25,614 bases of DNA from an uncultured Clostridia bacterium (GTDB lineage: Bacteria > Bacillota > Clostridia > UBA1381). The stretch spans positions 1 to 25,614 of the forward strand of contig CAKSFY010000020.1 of NCBI GenBank assembly GCA_934454035.1, given 5' to 3'. This document shows positions 1 through 8,148 of this stretch, one piece after another. Position numbers and translations under genes: made by a program. Every line of letters starts with the position of its first letter. The stretch's first letter is position 1. Under the pieces are notes generated by a model. It searched no databases. It saw only the letters and a list, made by a program, of their open reading frames with translations, and was not told the origin of the DNA.

Positions 1-20
1 AGAAAGTCAATTGACTTTCT
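1..20. repeat. Perfect 20-bp palindrome at the left edge
   Basis: Bases 1-20 are a perfect inverted repeat without spacer (AGAAAGTCAA followed by its reverse complement). It lies 21 bases beyond the stop codon of the minus-strand beta-helix gene. It could be the terminator hairpin of that gene with its T-run outside the window, or a protein-binding operator belonging to whatever lies to the left. The edge prevents a decision. Confidence 0.5.
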
Positions 21-41
21 AAACAGCTTTTTTAAGAGAAT

Positions 42-1667
42 TTAGTTTTTTTTGAGTTCAGTCTTAACCTCGTTTTTTCTCTCTACTATACAGTTATCAG
101 CAACAACACTTCCGCAATTTGTAAGTACCAGCTTCATATCTTTGCCTTTTTTGTTCACATTGCCCTCAAAGACTATGCCATCTGCATATCCCCCGCATAC
201 GGGAATATCCGTATCAAATTCATTATTTATAATTTTAATATTTTTATGGTAATACGGCTCTTTCTCCGTCGGCATAATCTCGCTTGTGATCGAAATTTTC
301 GCCATATTTGTTTTAAATTTGCAATCTTTAATTGTCAAATCGGTTATCGGACTTGACTCAAACCAGTATGATGCATCTCCCGAAAGTAACAACTCAAGTT
401 CATTTTCGCAATCCGACATAACAACTTTACCGCGCGACTGAAGTCTCAAATGCGTATTTGCCTTTCCGATAACGCAATTATCAATTTTAATATTGCAATT
501 ACAGCTCATATCTTCTATTAAATCACCCCTGTTATGCTTTTGAACAGGTCTGTCAAGAATCAGTTTTATTATTTCATCATCGATATATTCTATTTCTTCA
601 ATGATATATTCAGCTGCTTTTTCGAGCGTCAACCCATTATAAACAACAATATTATCCCCCGGTTTGAACAAATACTTCGCTTGAATTTCACACGATGCAA
701 TATTGGAATAAAGCTCATTTTCACAAGCATGATCCACCGTACGGAAATTGCTGTGAATATTTATCGCATCATCAATCATTCCCTCAATAATGCAATTTTT
801 TATGTTAAATTCGCCCGATGTTCCGAAAGTATGGATAGCATCCGCAGCATTGCTTACAATACATGGTGACTCATCATCATATGTAAATTTAACTCCGTTT
901 AAGTTTATATTTTCAGTTCTGTAGGAGTAAATCCCCATACCTAAACCACACAGCACACGATAATTTTCAACAGCTATATTTTTGGAATCTGTCATAAATA
1001 TACTCGAAAGATTTCTTGCTTCATGCGCTATAACCAGTTTTCTTCCGGGCTTGTAAAATTCCGGAACATTTCCCTTTAAAATAATATATTCCCCATCCTC
1101 TTCGACCTTATACGTATCCACATGATAAGGGAATGATGAATCTTTTACAAACGGCTCGCCGATGGCGCCAAGGTGCATACCGCAGCCATGACGTGAATCA
1201 GAGTCAAACACCTGAAAAAACATACCCCTGTAATTAAGCTCGGTATTATCCCATGTATCCGAATATGGTATAAGTCTGCCGTTTTCAATTCTGCATCGGC
1301 AATTTTCATTTAACAATAATTTAACACAGTCCGATTTCGATTCAATAATCGTAAATTCGGTAAACGGCGGTCTGTCATATGTAACTTTGCAGTTTTTGAT
1401 GGTAATGTTTTCGGAATTATCAATCAAAAAAGGCTGTATTTTTCCATGAAGCACAATTGTCGCACCACAAAAATCAAGAGTGACATTTTTCTTATTTTTT
1501 AAAACCGTAAATGCTTTAAATGTCGGGTCAGTTTTTCCTCTTAATGGCAAATATTTCGCATCCGACAACTCAATCGTATCTTTCGAATAAATATGGTATA
1601 TATTTTCTGTTGCAAAATACTCTGTTTCGCTTTCAAAATCTGTTCCTGTTTTAAATTCTTTTTTCAT
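42..1667 (-). CDS. GH110-like right-handed beta-helix protein (possible alpha-1,3-galactosidase)
   Basis: This 541-residue protein is built of parallel beta-helix coils, with repeated 'N-I-x-I-x-N-C' and 'D-N-C' rungs from about residue 60 to 530. The best landmark is at residues 272-307, where a D-A-I-H motif (D276, H279) is followed by D299-D300-A-I-N-I-H305. This pattern of D-A-x-H, then D-D-A-x-N-x-H, is typical of GH110, a family of inverting exo-alpha-1,3-galactosidases described from Bacteroides and host-glycan degraders. No signal peptide or membrane segment is visible, so the product is probably cytoplasmic, unlike the secreted Bacteroides enzymes. The start is supported by AGAGGA seven bases before the ATG. 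It lies downstream of valS with 110 bp between them. Substrate assignment is an inference; a related non-GH110 pectate-lyase-fold hydrolase is possible. Confidence 0.7.
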   Translation of the reverse strand: MKKEFKTGTDFESETEYFATENIYHIYSKDTIELSDAKYLPLRGKTDPTFKAFTVLKNKKNVTLDFCGATIVLHGKIQPFLIDNSENITIKNCKVTYDRPPFTEFTIIESKSDCVKLLLNENCRCRIENGRLIPYSDTWDNTELNYRGMFFQVFDSDSRHGCGMHLGAIGEPFVKDSSFPYHVDTYKVEEDGEYIILKGNVPEFYKPGRKLVIAHEARNLSSIFMTDSKNIAVENYRVLCGLGMGIYSYRTENINLNGVKFTYDDESPCIVSNAADAIHTFGTSGEFNIKNCIIEGMIDDAINIHSNFRTVDHACENELYSNIASCEIQAKYLFKPGDNIVVYNGLTLEKAAEYIIEEIEYIDDEIIKLILDRPVQKHNRGDLIEDMSCNCNIKIDNCVIGKANTHLRLQSRGKVVMSDCENELELLLSGDASYWFESSPITDLTIKDCKFKTNMAKISITSEIMPTEKEPYYHKNIKIINNEFDTDIPVCGGYADGIVFEGNVNKKGKDMKLVLTNCGSVVADNCIVERKNEVKTELKKN

Positions 1668-1718
1668 GACTCCGTCCTCTTACTCAAATTACGCTACATT
1701 CCGCAGAATACAGGCACA

Positions 1719-1750
1719 GATGACAGGTATTAAATAAAATTCCTGTCATC
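1719..1750. other. Stem-loop between valS and the beta-helix gene
   Basis: GATGACAGG at 1719-1727 is the exact reverse complement of 1742-1750, with an AT-rich 14-base loop. It sits 28 bases past the valS stop codon. A T-run follows only in the plus direction (1753-1757), so for the minus-strand genes it lacks the usual features of an intrinsic terminator. It may be a processing or partial-termination hairpin. Confidence 0.4.
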
Positions 1751-1777
1751 CGTTTTTATCCTTATGCAGATTCATTT

Positions 1778-4414
1778 TTACAAATTATTTATTTCTTCAA
1801 GACTTTTCAGAACTTTTGAGAGCATATCCTTATACTTCTCGCCCTTCGCCTTTTCTTCTTCAACAACCTTTGCCGGTGCTTTTGCAACGAAACCGGTGTT
1901 ACTGAGTTTACCCTCTACTCTCTTTATTTCCGCTTCAAGGTTTTTCTTTTCCTTAGTGAGTCTTTCAATCTCGCTTTCCTTATCTACCAACTCGCCCAAT
2001 GGCAGGAATATCTCCGCAGCTTCAACAACCACATTTACTGAATTTTCATCAATACCGTCCTTGTTTTGTCTTACCTCGACATCACTTGCGGAAGCAAGCT
2101 TTTCAAAGAAAGGAATACCTTTTCCGAAAAGCTCTGTTTCATCGGTGACAATGAGCATTTTCGCTTTCTTTGATGGCGGAACATTCATTTCGCTTCTGCG
2201 GTTTCTTACTGCTGTAATAGCTGACATGATAATTTCCATCTGCTTTTCTTCCGACTCGAATGACAATTTCTCATCATATACCGGGAATTTGCTTATAACT
2301 ATGCTTTCACCCTCATGCGGCAGATGCTGCCATATTTCCTCGGTGATAAATGGCATGAACGGGTGCAAAAGTTTCATTGTATTTGAAAGAACATATGTCA
2401 GAACATATTGAGCGGTCTTGCCTGTCGGATTTTCTTTGTCGAAAAGTCTCGGCTTTACAAGTTCAATATACCAGTCACAGAAATTATCCCAAATAAAATC
2501 ATACAGCTTTGATACTGCTATACCCAGCTCAAACTTATCAAGATTTTCCGTAACCTCCCTAACAACCCTGTTATACTTCGAGACAATCCATTTATCCTCC
2601 AGCTGCAAATCGTCCGGAAGTTTGTTTTCTGTTATATCAAGATTCATGAGAGTGAATCTTGAAGCATTCCAAATCTTATTTGCAAAATTTCTGCTTGCCT
2701 CTACCCTCTCGGTATAGAAACGCATATCATTTCCCGGAGCATTACCCGTTGCAAGTGTAAAGCGCAGTGCATCGGCTCCGTATTTGTCGATAATCTCAAG
2801 CGGATCAATACCGTTTCCGAGCGATTTGCTCATTTTTCTGCCCTGAGAATCTCTTACAAGACCGTGAATAAAGACATGGTCAAAAGGCTTTTTACCTGTA
2901 TGCTCCAGTCCCGAGAAAATCATTCTCGATACCCAGAAGAATATTATATCATAACCTGTAACAAGCACACTTGTCGGGTAGAAATAATCAAGCTCCGGAG
3001 TTTTTTCCGGCCATCCGAGCGTTGAAAAAGGCCATAATGCAGATGAGAACCAAGTGTCAAGCACATCTTCGTCCTGATGAAGCTTTCCGCCGCATTTCGG
3101 GCAAACTGTCATATCTTCTTTTGAAACAAATGTTTCTCCGCAGTCATCGCAATAAAACGCCGGGATTCTGTGTCCCCACCAAAGCTGACGTGAAATGCAC
3201 CAGTCATAAACATTTTCCATCCAGTTCATATATGTTTTTGAAAAGCGCTCCGGCACATATTTTATGTCGCCGATTCTGACAGCTTCCATTGCCGGCTCTG
3301 CCAGAGGCTTCATCTTCACAAACCACTGCTTTGATATAATCGGTTCAACCGTAGTTCCGCATCTGTAGCACTGTCCCACATTATGAGTATGCTCTTCAAC
3401 CTTAACCAGCAGTCCGAGCCTGTCCAGCTCCTCTATCATCTTTTTGCGGCATTCATAGCGATCCATGCCTTCATACTTGCCGCCGTAATGATTGATTGTA
3501 GCATCGTCATTAAGCACTTTAATCTGTTCAAGGTTATGTCTTTTTCCTACTTCAAAGTCATTGGGGTCATGTGCAGGCGTAATCTTTACGCAGCCTGTAC
3601 CGAACTCCTTATCAACGTATTCATCGGCAATAACCGGAATTTCTCTGTCAGTAAGCGGCAGAAGAAGCGTCTTTCCGATTAAATCCTTATATCTTTCATC
3701 ATCCGGATTAACAGCCACGGCAGTATCTCCGAACATTGTCTCAGGACGGGTTGTTGCGATAATCACATAATCATCTGTTCCCTTAATCGGATATTTAATA
3801 TGCCAGAAATGTCCTGCTTGTTCGGCATGCTCTACCTCAGCGTCTGACAAAGCAGTTATACAGTGCGGACACCAATTGATGATTCTCGAGCCCTGATATA
3901 TAAGACCTTTGTTATAAAGATTTACAAAAACCTCGCGTACCGCTTTTGAGCAGCCCTCGTCCATAGTAAAACGTTCTCTGTCCCAATCGCAGGACGAGCC
4001 TATTTTCTTGAGCTGATTTATTATTCTGTTGCCGAAATGATTTTTCCAGTCCCATACGCGTTCCAGAAATTTTTCTCTGCCGAGGTCATAACGGGTAAGT
4101 CCTTCGTTTACTCTAAGACTTTCCTCAACCTTAATCTGAGTTGCAATTCCTGCATGATCCGTACCAGGTATCCAAAGTGCCGAATACCCCTGCATACGCT
4201 TATATCTTATTAAAATATCCTGCAAGGTTTCATCAAGCGCGTGACCCATATGCAGCTGCCCCGTTACATTCGGGGGCGGAATTACTATGGTAAAAGGCTT
4301 TTTATCCGGATCTATTTCGGCATGAAAATATCCTTTTTCGACCCATTCGTTATATAATCTGTCCTCAAAAGAGGCAGGGTCATATGTTTTCGCGATATTA
4401 TTTTTATCTTCCAT
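1778..4414 (-). CDS. valS: Valine--tRNA ligase
   Basis: This class I aminoacyl-tRNA synthetase charges tRNA-Val with valine in the cytoplasm. The 878-residue length is normal for ValRS. The ATP-binding HIGH signature appears as H-M-G-H at residues 55-58 after P-P-P-N-V-T-G, and the KMSKS loop is intact at 527-531. The CP1 editing region contains T-T-R-P-E-T (221-226) and G-T-D-H-A-G (84-89). A zinc-ribbon-like pair of C-x-x-C motifs lies near 422-425 and 438-441. The C-terminal ~70 residues form the lysine- and glutamate-rich tRNA-binding coiled coil. GGGAGGATAACAG precedes the ATG. It has its own sigma-A promoter 65-93 bases upstream. The 138-bp upstream gap holds no T-box element, although T-boxes are common before Firmicute valS genes. 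Confidence 0.98.
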   Translation of the reverse strand: MEDKNNIAKTYDPASFEDRLYNEWVEKGYFHAEIDPDKKPFTIVIPPPNVTGQLHMGHALDETLQDILIRYKRMQGYSALWIPGTDHAGIATQIKVEESLRVNEGLTRYDLGREKFLERVWDWKNHFGNRIINQLKKIGSSCDWDRERFTMDEGCSKAVREVFVNLYNKGLIYQGSRIINWCPHCITALSDAEVEHAEQAGHFWHIKYPIKGTDDYVIIATTRPETMFGDTAVAVNPDDERYKDLIGKTLLLPLTDREIPVIADEYVDKEFGTGCVKITPAHDPNDFEVGKRHNLEQIKVLNDDATINHYGGKYEGMDRYECRKKMIEELDRLGLLVKVEEHTHNVGQCYRCGTTVEPIISKQWFVKMKPLAEPAMEAVRIGDIKYVPERFSKTYMNWMENVYDWCISRQLWWGHRIPAFYCDDCGETFVSKEDMTVCPKCGGKLHQDEDVLDTWFSSALWPFSTLGWPEKTPELDYFYPTSVLVTGYDIIFFWVSRMIFSGLEHTGKKPFDHVFIHGLVRDSQGRKMSKSLGNGIDPLEIIDKYGADALRFTLATGNAPGNDMRFYTERVEASRNFANKIWNASRFTLMNLDITENKLPDDLQLEDKWIVSKYNRVVREVTENLDKFELGIAVSKLYDFIWDNFCDWYIELVKPRLFDKENPTGKTAQYVLTYVLSNTMKLLHPFMPFITEEIWQHLPHEGESIVISKFPVYDEKLSFESEEKQMEIIMSAITAVRNRRSEMNVPPSKKAKMLIVTDETELFGKGIPFFEKLASASDVEVRQNKDGIDENSVNVVVEAAEIFLPLGELVDKESEIERLTKEKKNLEAEIKRVEGKLSNTGFVAKAPAKVVEEEKAKGEKYKDMLSKVLKSLEEINNL

Positions 4415-4478
4415 CTGTTATCCTCCCATAATTATGGCTTTTTCAAAAAGCACATAAATATCACATTATACTCTTTAT

Positions 4479-4507
4479 ATTATCTCATTTTTGTATTATT
4501 TTGTCAA
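4479..4507 (-). promoter_or_regulatory. Sigma-A promoter of valS
   Basis: Read on the minus strand, TTGACA (4502-4507) is followed after exactly 17 bases by GATAAT (4479-4484). It lies just past the terminator of the preceding deacetylase gene, so valS is an independent transcription unit. Confidence 0.75.
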
Positions 4508-4512
4508 GTACT

Positions 4513-4551
4513 TATAAAAAAAACGATGCGAAAAAATTTTTCGCATCGTTT
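4513..4551 (-). terminator. Intrinsic terminator of the membrane-anchored deacetylase gene
   Basis: Positions 4521-4535 and 4537-4551 are perfect reverse complements (15 bp, AAACGATGCG core). On the minus strand the hairpin is followed by a run of eight T. It begins one base after the deacetylase stop codon (4553-4555), a strong rho-independent terminator that separates it from valS. Confidence 0.9.
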
Positions 4552-4552
4552 A

Positions 4553-5404
4553 TTATACTATTGGCGCTTTATCCAAAGTTTTAAACGTATACCCTTCCGA
4601 AATCAGATATTCCAGAACAGATGGCAGTGCGTCCGCAGTTGTGGATTTTGCCGCCGCGTCATGCATCAGTATTACGACATCTTCTTTTCCGCTTGTAGTC
4701 TTTTTTACCCGTTCCGCAAGTTCTTCCGGTGTTCTCTTTTTCCCCTCTGCATCGCCGTTTAAAGCATTCCAGTCACAATATCTTATTCCGTTCGATTTAA
4801 GCAATTCCTTATAACCTTGTTTCGCTTCTCCGAAAGAGCCGGCATTAAAGCCGCCGCCCGGAAATCTGAAAATTTTAGGATAATTTTCATCTCCTGTTAC
4901 CTCTCTGATCAGATCAAAGGTTTTATTGATTTCATTCATAAAACTGTCTTGACTTGCATAAAATTCAGAGTAATTATGTGCATATGAATGATTTGCCAGG
5001 CAATGTCCCTCGTCATAGACTCTGCGAGCCATACTTTTATTATTTTCTATCAGCGTACCGACCATAAAAAATGTTGCCTTCGCGTTATAACGCCTTAAGG
5101 TGTCAAGTATTCTCGGTGTGACCGAAAGCGTCGGTCCGTCATCAAATGTAAGATAGCATGTCTTGACATTATCCTTCTTTAAAATTGCCGTATCAAGCTT
5201 AGGCTCGGTTTCAGGTTTTTGAGGATATACGGTCTCTGCTAAAGCGGTCGGCTCATTCGTCTGTTTTTGAGGAACGCTGCGCCTTACATTTTTAATAATA
5301 AAAACTGCCGCAATCGCAAGCACAACCAAAAATGCCAGAAAAAACATTCTCCTGATTCTTTGTTTTCTGTGTCTGCGCCTGCGTCTTATCATTATATCGT
5401 CCAT
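4553..5404 (-). CDS. Membrane-anchored polysaccharide deacetylase (NodB domain)
   Basis: A 283-residue carbohydrate esterase family 4 protein predicted to remove N- or O-acetyl groups from peptidoglycan or another envelope polysaccharide. A very basic N-terminus (R-rich, residues 7-19) precedes one hydrophobic segment (about 20-38), so the protein should be membrane-anchored with the catalytic domain outside. All CE4 motifs are present: T-F-D-D-G (D87, D88), the metal-binding H-S-x-x-H (H139, H143), R-F-P-G-G (180-184) and L-M-H-D (H248, D249). It is therefore likely to be active. The start is set by AGGAGG ten bases before the ATG. It is divergent from a second deacetylase at 5487 and has its own consensus-like promoter. 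The exact substrate is not determinable from sequence. Confidence 0.92.
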   Translation of the reverse strand: MDDIMIRRRRRHRKQRIRRMFFLAFLVVLAIAAVFIIKNVRRSVPQKQTNEPTALAETVYPQKPETEPKLDTAILKKDNVKTCYLTFDDGPTLSVTPRILDTLRRYNAKATFFMVGTLIENNKSMARRVYDEGHCLANHSYAHNYSEFYASQDSFMNEINKTFDLIREVTGDENYPKIFRFPGGGFNAGSFGEAKQGYKELLKSNGIRYCDWNALNGDAEGKKRTPEELAERVKKTTSGKEDVVILMHDAAAKSTTADALPSVLEYLISEGYTFKTLDKAPIV

Positions 5405-5429
5405 AACACAACTACCTCCTCTTTATTAC

Positions 5430-5458
5430 ATTATACTACAATTTTCTAAAAAAATCAA
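5430..5458 (-). promoter_or_regulatory. Sigma-A promoter of the membrane-anchored deacetylase
   Basis: On the minus strand, TTGATT (5453-5458), a 17-base spacer and TATAAT (5430-5435) lie 26 bases before the start codon. The element sits in the 82-bp gap between the two divergent deacetylase genes. No comparable sigma-A promoter is seen for the plus-strand gene. Confidence 0.8.
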
Positions 5459-5486
5459 CATCATTAAAAGAAAGGATGATTAAAAT

Positions 5487-6362
5487 ATGATTACAAAAAT
5501 AATAAAAAATTTAACAATTGTATTATCATTGTGCTGCCTGTTCGGTTGCAGCAGCTATTCCTGCCCCGACGAGCCGGAAATCACTCCGACACCGGAGCCG
5601 ACTGTCTCACCTGATCCGCTTATAAGCATGGATAATATATCGGATATGGACTTCTCCGCAATAGAAAACAAATCGCACGGATGGGGATTCAAAAAAGAAA
5701 AAGGTAAAGAGCCCGATATTCCCGAAAAAGACAGGGAACTTTTCAGAAAATACAATTCTTTTTACATTGATGAAAAAAGAGACAAAGTCCTTTATCTGAC
5801 ATTTGATGAAGGCTATGAAAACGGCTATACGGCGCAAATTCTGGACACACTGAAGGAGTATAATGTTCCGGCGGCATTTTTTGTAACCGGGCCGTATCTC
5901 GACAAAGAGCAGGAACTTGTAAACAGAATGTTATCCGAGGGGCATATTGTAGGAAATCATACCGTTCATCACCCGAATTTGCCGAAGCTTATAAGTGCAC
6001 AAAAAATGGCATCCGAGCTTTGCTCGTTAAATGAAAAATTTGCCGCTTCATACGGCGGCAGGCAGATGAAATATATGCGTCCGCCCGAGGGTGAATACAG
6101 TGAGCGGCTGCTTGCTGTTGCAAATGCTCTGGGGTTTAAAACCATACTCTGGAGCTTTGCATATAAGGATTGGGATCCGTCACTGCAAAAAGGTTCTTCC
6201 TATGCATTTGAACAAGTCACGCCCTATCTTCATGACGGTGCAATACTGCTTTTACATGCGGTTTCAAAAGATAATGCGGACGCACTTGCCGATATAATAC
6301 AATATGCCCAAAACGAAGGGTATCAATTCAAAAATCTTGACGAATTATCGGTTATCTCTTGA
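5487..6362 (+). CDS. pdaA: PdaA-like delta-lactam-biosynthetic de-N-acetylase lipoprotein
   Basis: A 291-residue CE4 protein of the PdaA type. In spore formers PdaA de-acetylates N-acetylmuramic acid residues that become muramic-delta-lactam in the spore cortex. The N-terminus is a lipoprotein signal with lipobox L-F-G-C (C21), then a proline- and threonine-rich linker (about 28-45). The domain carries the PdaA-specific string T-F-D-E-G-Y-E-N-G-Y (D107, E108), N-H-T-x-x-H (H158, H162), R-P-P-E-G (196-200) and L-L-H-A near 255. The second Asp of the usual T-F-D-D motif, a metal ligand in other CE4 enzymes, is Glu; substitution here is a known trait of the PdaA subfamily. GAAAGGATGA precedes the ATG. 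Its function in spore cortex is inferred from subfamily, and it supports a spore-forming host. Confidence 0.88.
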   Translation: MITKIIKNLTIVLSLCCLFGCSSYSCPDEPEITPTPEPTVSPDPLISMDNISDMDFSAIENKSHGWGFKKEKGKEPDIPEKDRELFRKYNSFYIDEKRDKVLYLTFDEGYENGYTAQILDTLKEYNVPAAFFVTGPYLDKEQELVNRMLSEGHIVGNHTVHHPNLPKLISAQKMASELCSLNEKFAASYGGRQMKYMRPPEGEYSERLLAVANALGFKTILWSFAYKDWDPSLQKGSSYAFEQVTPYLHDGAILLLHAVSKDNADALADIIQYAQNEGYQFKNLDELSVIS

Positions 6363-6387
6363 CATTATGTCGAATATATTATATAAT
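6359..6387 (+). promoter_or_regulatory. Perfect-consensus sigma-A promoter of the DUF4234 gene
   Basis: TTGACA (6359-6364), a 17-base spacer and TATAAT (6382-6387) match the sigma-A consensus at every base. The -35 box overlaps the TGA stop of pdaA (6360-6362). The DUF4234 start follows 31 bases after the -10 box, with an AGGGGG ribosome site at 6405-6410. Confidence 0.9.
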
Positions 6388-6418
6388 TATATTATAAATT
6401 TACATAGGGGGTTATTTT

Positions 6419-6775
6419 ATGATTCAAAAAAGGGAAATCCCGGTTGCAATAATTCTGACAATTATCACATGCGGGATTTACGGAATTTATTGGTTTATCA
6501 AGCTCAATGATGAAATTAATCAATTGAATGGTGATACCAATGATACAACCGGAGGAATGGCATTTTTGTTCAGCTTGATTACCTGCGGCATTTACGCTCT
6601 TTACTGGATGTACAAAATGGGTGATAAACTTGATAATATTGCTCAGAATCGCGGAATGCAGGCCAGCTCGCGCGGCATAGTTTATCTGGTTCTTTCCATT
6701 TTCGGACTCGGAATCATTTCATATGCATTAATGCAAGACACAGTCAATAAAGCAATCGCATCAAATGACCAATAA
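6419..6775 (+). CDS. DUF4234 domain small membrane protein
   Basis: A 118-residue membrane protein made of two similar halves: residues about 7-26 and 45-66 each contain I-x-T-C-G-I-Y-x-x-Y-W, the hallmark of DUF4234. Each is followed by a short charged segment with an acidic/N pattern (L-N-D-E-I-N, M-G-D-K-L-D). A third hydrophobic stretch lies near 82-102. The function of the family is unknown. The gene is preceded by a consensus promoter and followed by a strong terminator, so it forms a single-gene unit and is probably well expressed. Membership of the family is seen directly; nothing in the neighbourhood indicates a role. Confidence 0.88.
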   Translation: MIQKREIPVAIILTIITCGIYGIYWFIKLNDEINQLNGDTNDTTGGMAFLFSLITCGIYALYWMYKMGDKLDNIAQNRGMQASSRGIVYLVLSIFGLGIISYALMQDTVNKAIASNDQ

Positions 6776-6783
6776 TTCAAGCA

Positions 6784-6823
6784 GCGGCTGCCGATAAAAT
6801 TTCGGCAGCCGCAAAATTTTTAT
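6784..6823 (+). terminator. Intrinsic terminator after the DUF4234 gene
   Basis: An 11-bp GC-rich stem (6784-6794 with 6802-6812, GCGGCTGCCGA core) and a 7-base loop are followed by a T-rich tail at 6817-6824. It ends only a few bases before the start codon of the DUF2752 gene. Confidence 0.92.
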
Positions 6824-6829
6824 TATATT

Positions 6830-7201
6830 ATGAAAAAAAGATTTAATTCAGAACTAAAAAAAGCAATATGTATCCTCATCGGAGGATTTATATACTATAT
6901 CATTTTTAAATATCTTAACATAGCCGTTCCATGCCCTTTCAACAAGATAACAGGTTTTTTATGTCCCTCATGCGGAATATCCAGAATGGCAGCCGCCGCT
7001 GTAAGCGGTAATTTATATGTTGCTTACGGCTATAACAAGCTTTTATTCCTAACCCTGCCGATTATTGCTGCTGACCTTATCTATGAAGAAATCCGTTATA
7101 TAAAATCAGGTGCAAGAAATCTTTCACTTTTTTCACGCGTTTTTATTTATTTGGAAATTGCAGTGCTGCTCCTGTTCGGAATTATAAGAAATATCCTATA
7201 A
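6830..7201 (+). CDS. DUF2752 family membrane protein
   Basis: A 123-residue membrane protein with the DUF2752 signature: a first cysteine in C-P-F (residue about 33) and then F-L-C-P-S-C-G-I-S-R (about 45-53), in which the paired cysteines and the following G-x-x-R are the family mark. Hydrophobic segments lie near 11-29, 67-83 and 103-122. The family has no established function. The ATG at 6830 is the only reasonable in-frame start before the conserved region, yet it has no Shine-Dalgarno sequence, because the terminator tail of the previous gene runs right up to it. Its stop codon overlaps the stop of the convergent amidohydrolase gene. Expression may depend on read-through of the terminator or on a leaderless transcript. 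Confidence 0.85.
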   Translation: MKKRFNSELKKAICILIGGFIYYIIFKYLNIAVPCPFNKITGFLCPSCGISRMAAAAVSGNLYVAYGYNKLLFLTLPIIAADLIYEEIRYIKSGARNLSLFSRVFIYLEIAVLLLFGIIRNIL

Positions 7202-7984
7202 CCTCAAAAGCTTTACCGCATTTTCTCCGAGAATTTTACTTTTATCTTCATTTGAGATATTAAGCTTATTTACGCGTTCCAATCCCCATTCGGGATTTAT
7301 CCACGGTAAGTCCGTTCCGAATAATATTTTTTCCGGTGAATGTTCCTTAATCATTTCCTCGAATTTTTCCTGCGGAATATATGCCTCACTGCATGAAGTA
7401 TCAAAGAAAACATCTTCTCCCAGCAAATTTTCACACACACGCTCATACATCTTAAATGAACCCATATGTGCCAAAACCACTTTTTCGCCGCGGAACATAC
7501 TCATTATATTTTTTATTCTTTCCGGAGCGGCATGAATCGGTTCGCCTATTCCGTCATCATAGCCGGTATGAAAAATCAGTACAAAATCCCTTTTTAATAT
7601 TTCCTCATATATTTTTGACATTTTGGCATCGTCTATAAAAAATCCCTGGTAATCGGGGTGCAGCTTTATTCCCTTTATTCCATTTTCCTTAAGCATATCC
7701 AAAAAATAAATATAATCGCAATCCGGATGAACACTCCCAAACGATATCAATCGGTCATTTTGATTAACATGTACGGCAAATTTATTCACATTTTCGGTCT
7801 GTTTTGCATTTGTTGCAATATTACATACAACGCTTATATCAATCCCATGTTTATCCATTACGGCAACATTTCCCGATTCTGTTGCATTGGAATACGGCTT
7901 ATATCCTGATAATTCCGATAAATGAGATATTGTCTTTTCCGCAAGCTTATCCGGGAACATGTGTGTGTGAAAATCAATAATCAT
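7196..7984 (-). CDS. Amidohydrolase family (TIM-barrel metal-dependent) protein
   Basis: A 262-residue protein of the amidohydrolase-2 type (PF04909-like, the family that includes ACMSD and gamma-resorcylate decarboxylases). Metal-binding motifs are visible in order: D-F-H-T-H (H6, H8), K-L-H-P (107-110), F-H-T-G (H139), L-A-H-M-G-S (H173) and G-T-D-x-P-W (D225). It is therefore expected to be an active cytoplasmic hydrolase or decarboxylase of unknown substrate. AGAGGAG precedes the ATG. It stands alone between the convergent DUF2752 gene and the structured intergenic region at 8.0-8.28 kb. Its stop codon overlaps that of the DUF2752 gene tail to tail. Confidence 0.88.
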   Translation of the reverse strand: MIIDFHTHMFPDKLAEKTISHLSELSGYKPYSNATESGNVAVMDKHGIDISVVCNIATNAKQTENVNKFAVHVNQNDRLISFGSVHPDCDYIYFLDMLKENGIKGIKLHPDYQGFFIDDAKMSKIYEEILKRDFVLIFHTGYDDGIGEPIHAAPERIKNIMSMFRGEKVVLAHMGSFKMYERVCENLLGEDVFFDTSCSEAYIPQEKFEEMIKEHSPEKILFGTDLPWINPEWGLERVNKLNISNEDKSKILGENAVKLLRL

Positions 7985-8148
7985 CTTTAATTCTCCTCTA
8001 TTAGATTAAAAAAAGGGGATGTAAAAAAAGTCCGGAACACAAAAAGGCATGTATTGCTTGAAAATTATATATTATAAAATAATCTATTTTAATGATTTTT
8101 AAAAAAAATCCCAAAATTTTCGATTTTTATTATATTACAACGCCTTTT

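Noticed and set aside
1764..2411. 215-codon open frame opposite valS
   Set aside because: It is antisense to a certain gene, serine- and phenylalanine-rich as expected from the reverse strand, with no ribosome site.
4415..4552. T-box riboswitch before valS
   Set aside because: The gap is too short once the upstream terminator and promoter are placed, and no TGGNACCGCG-like T-box sequence is visible.
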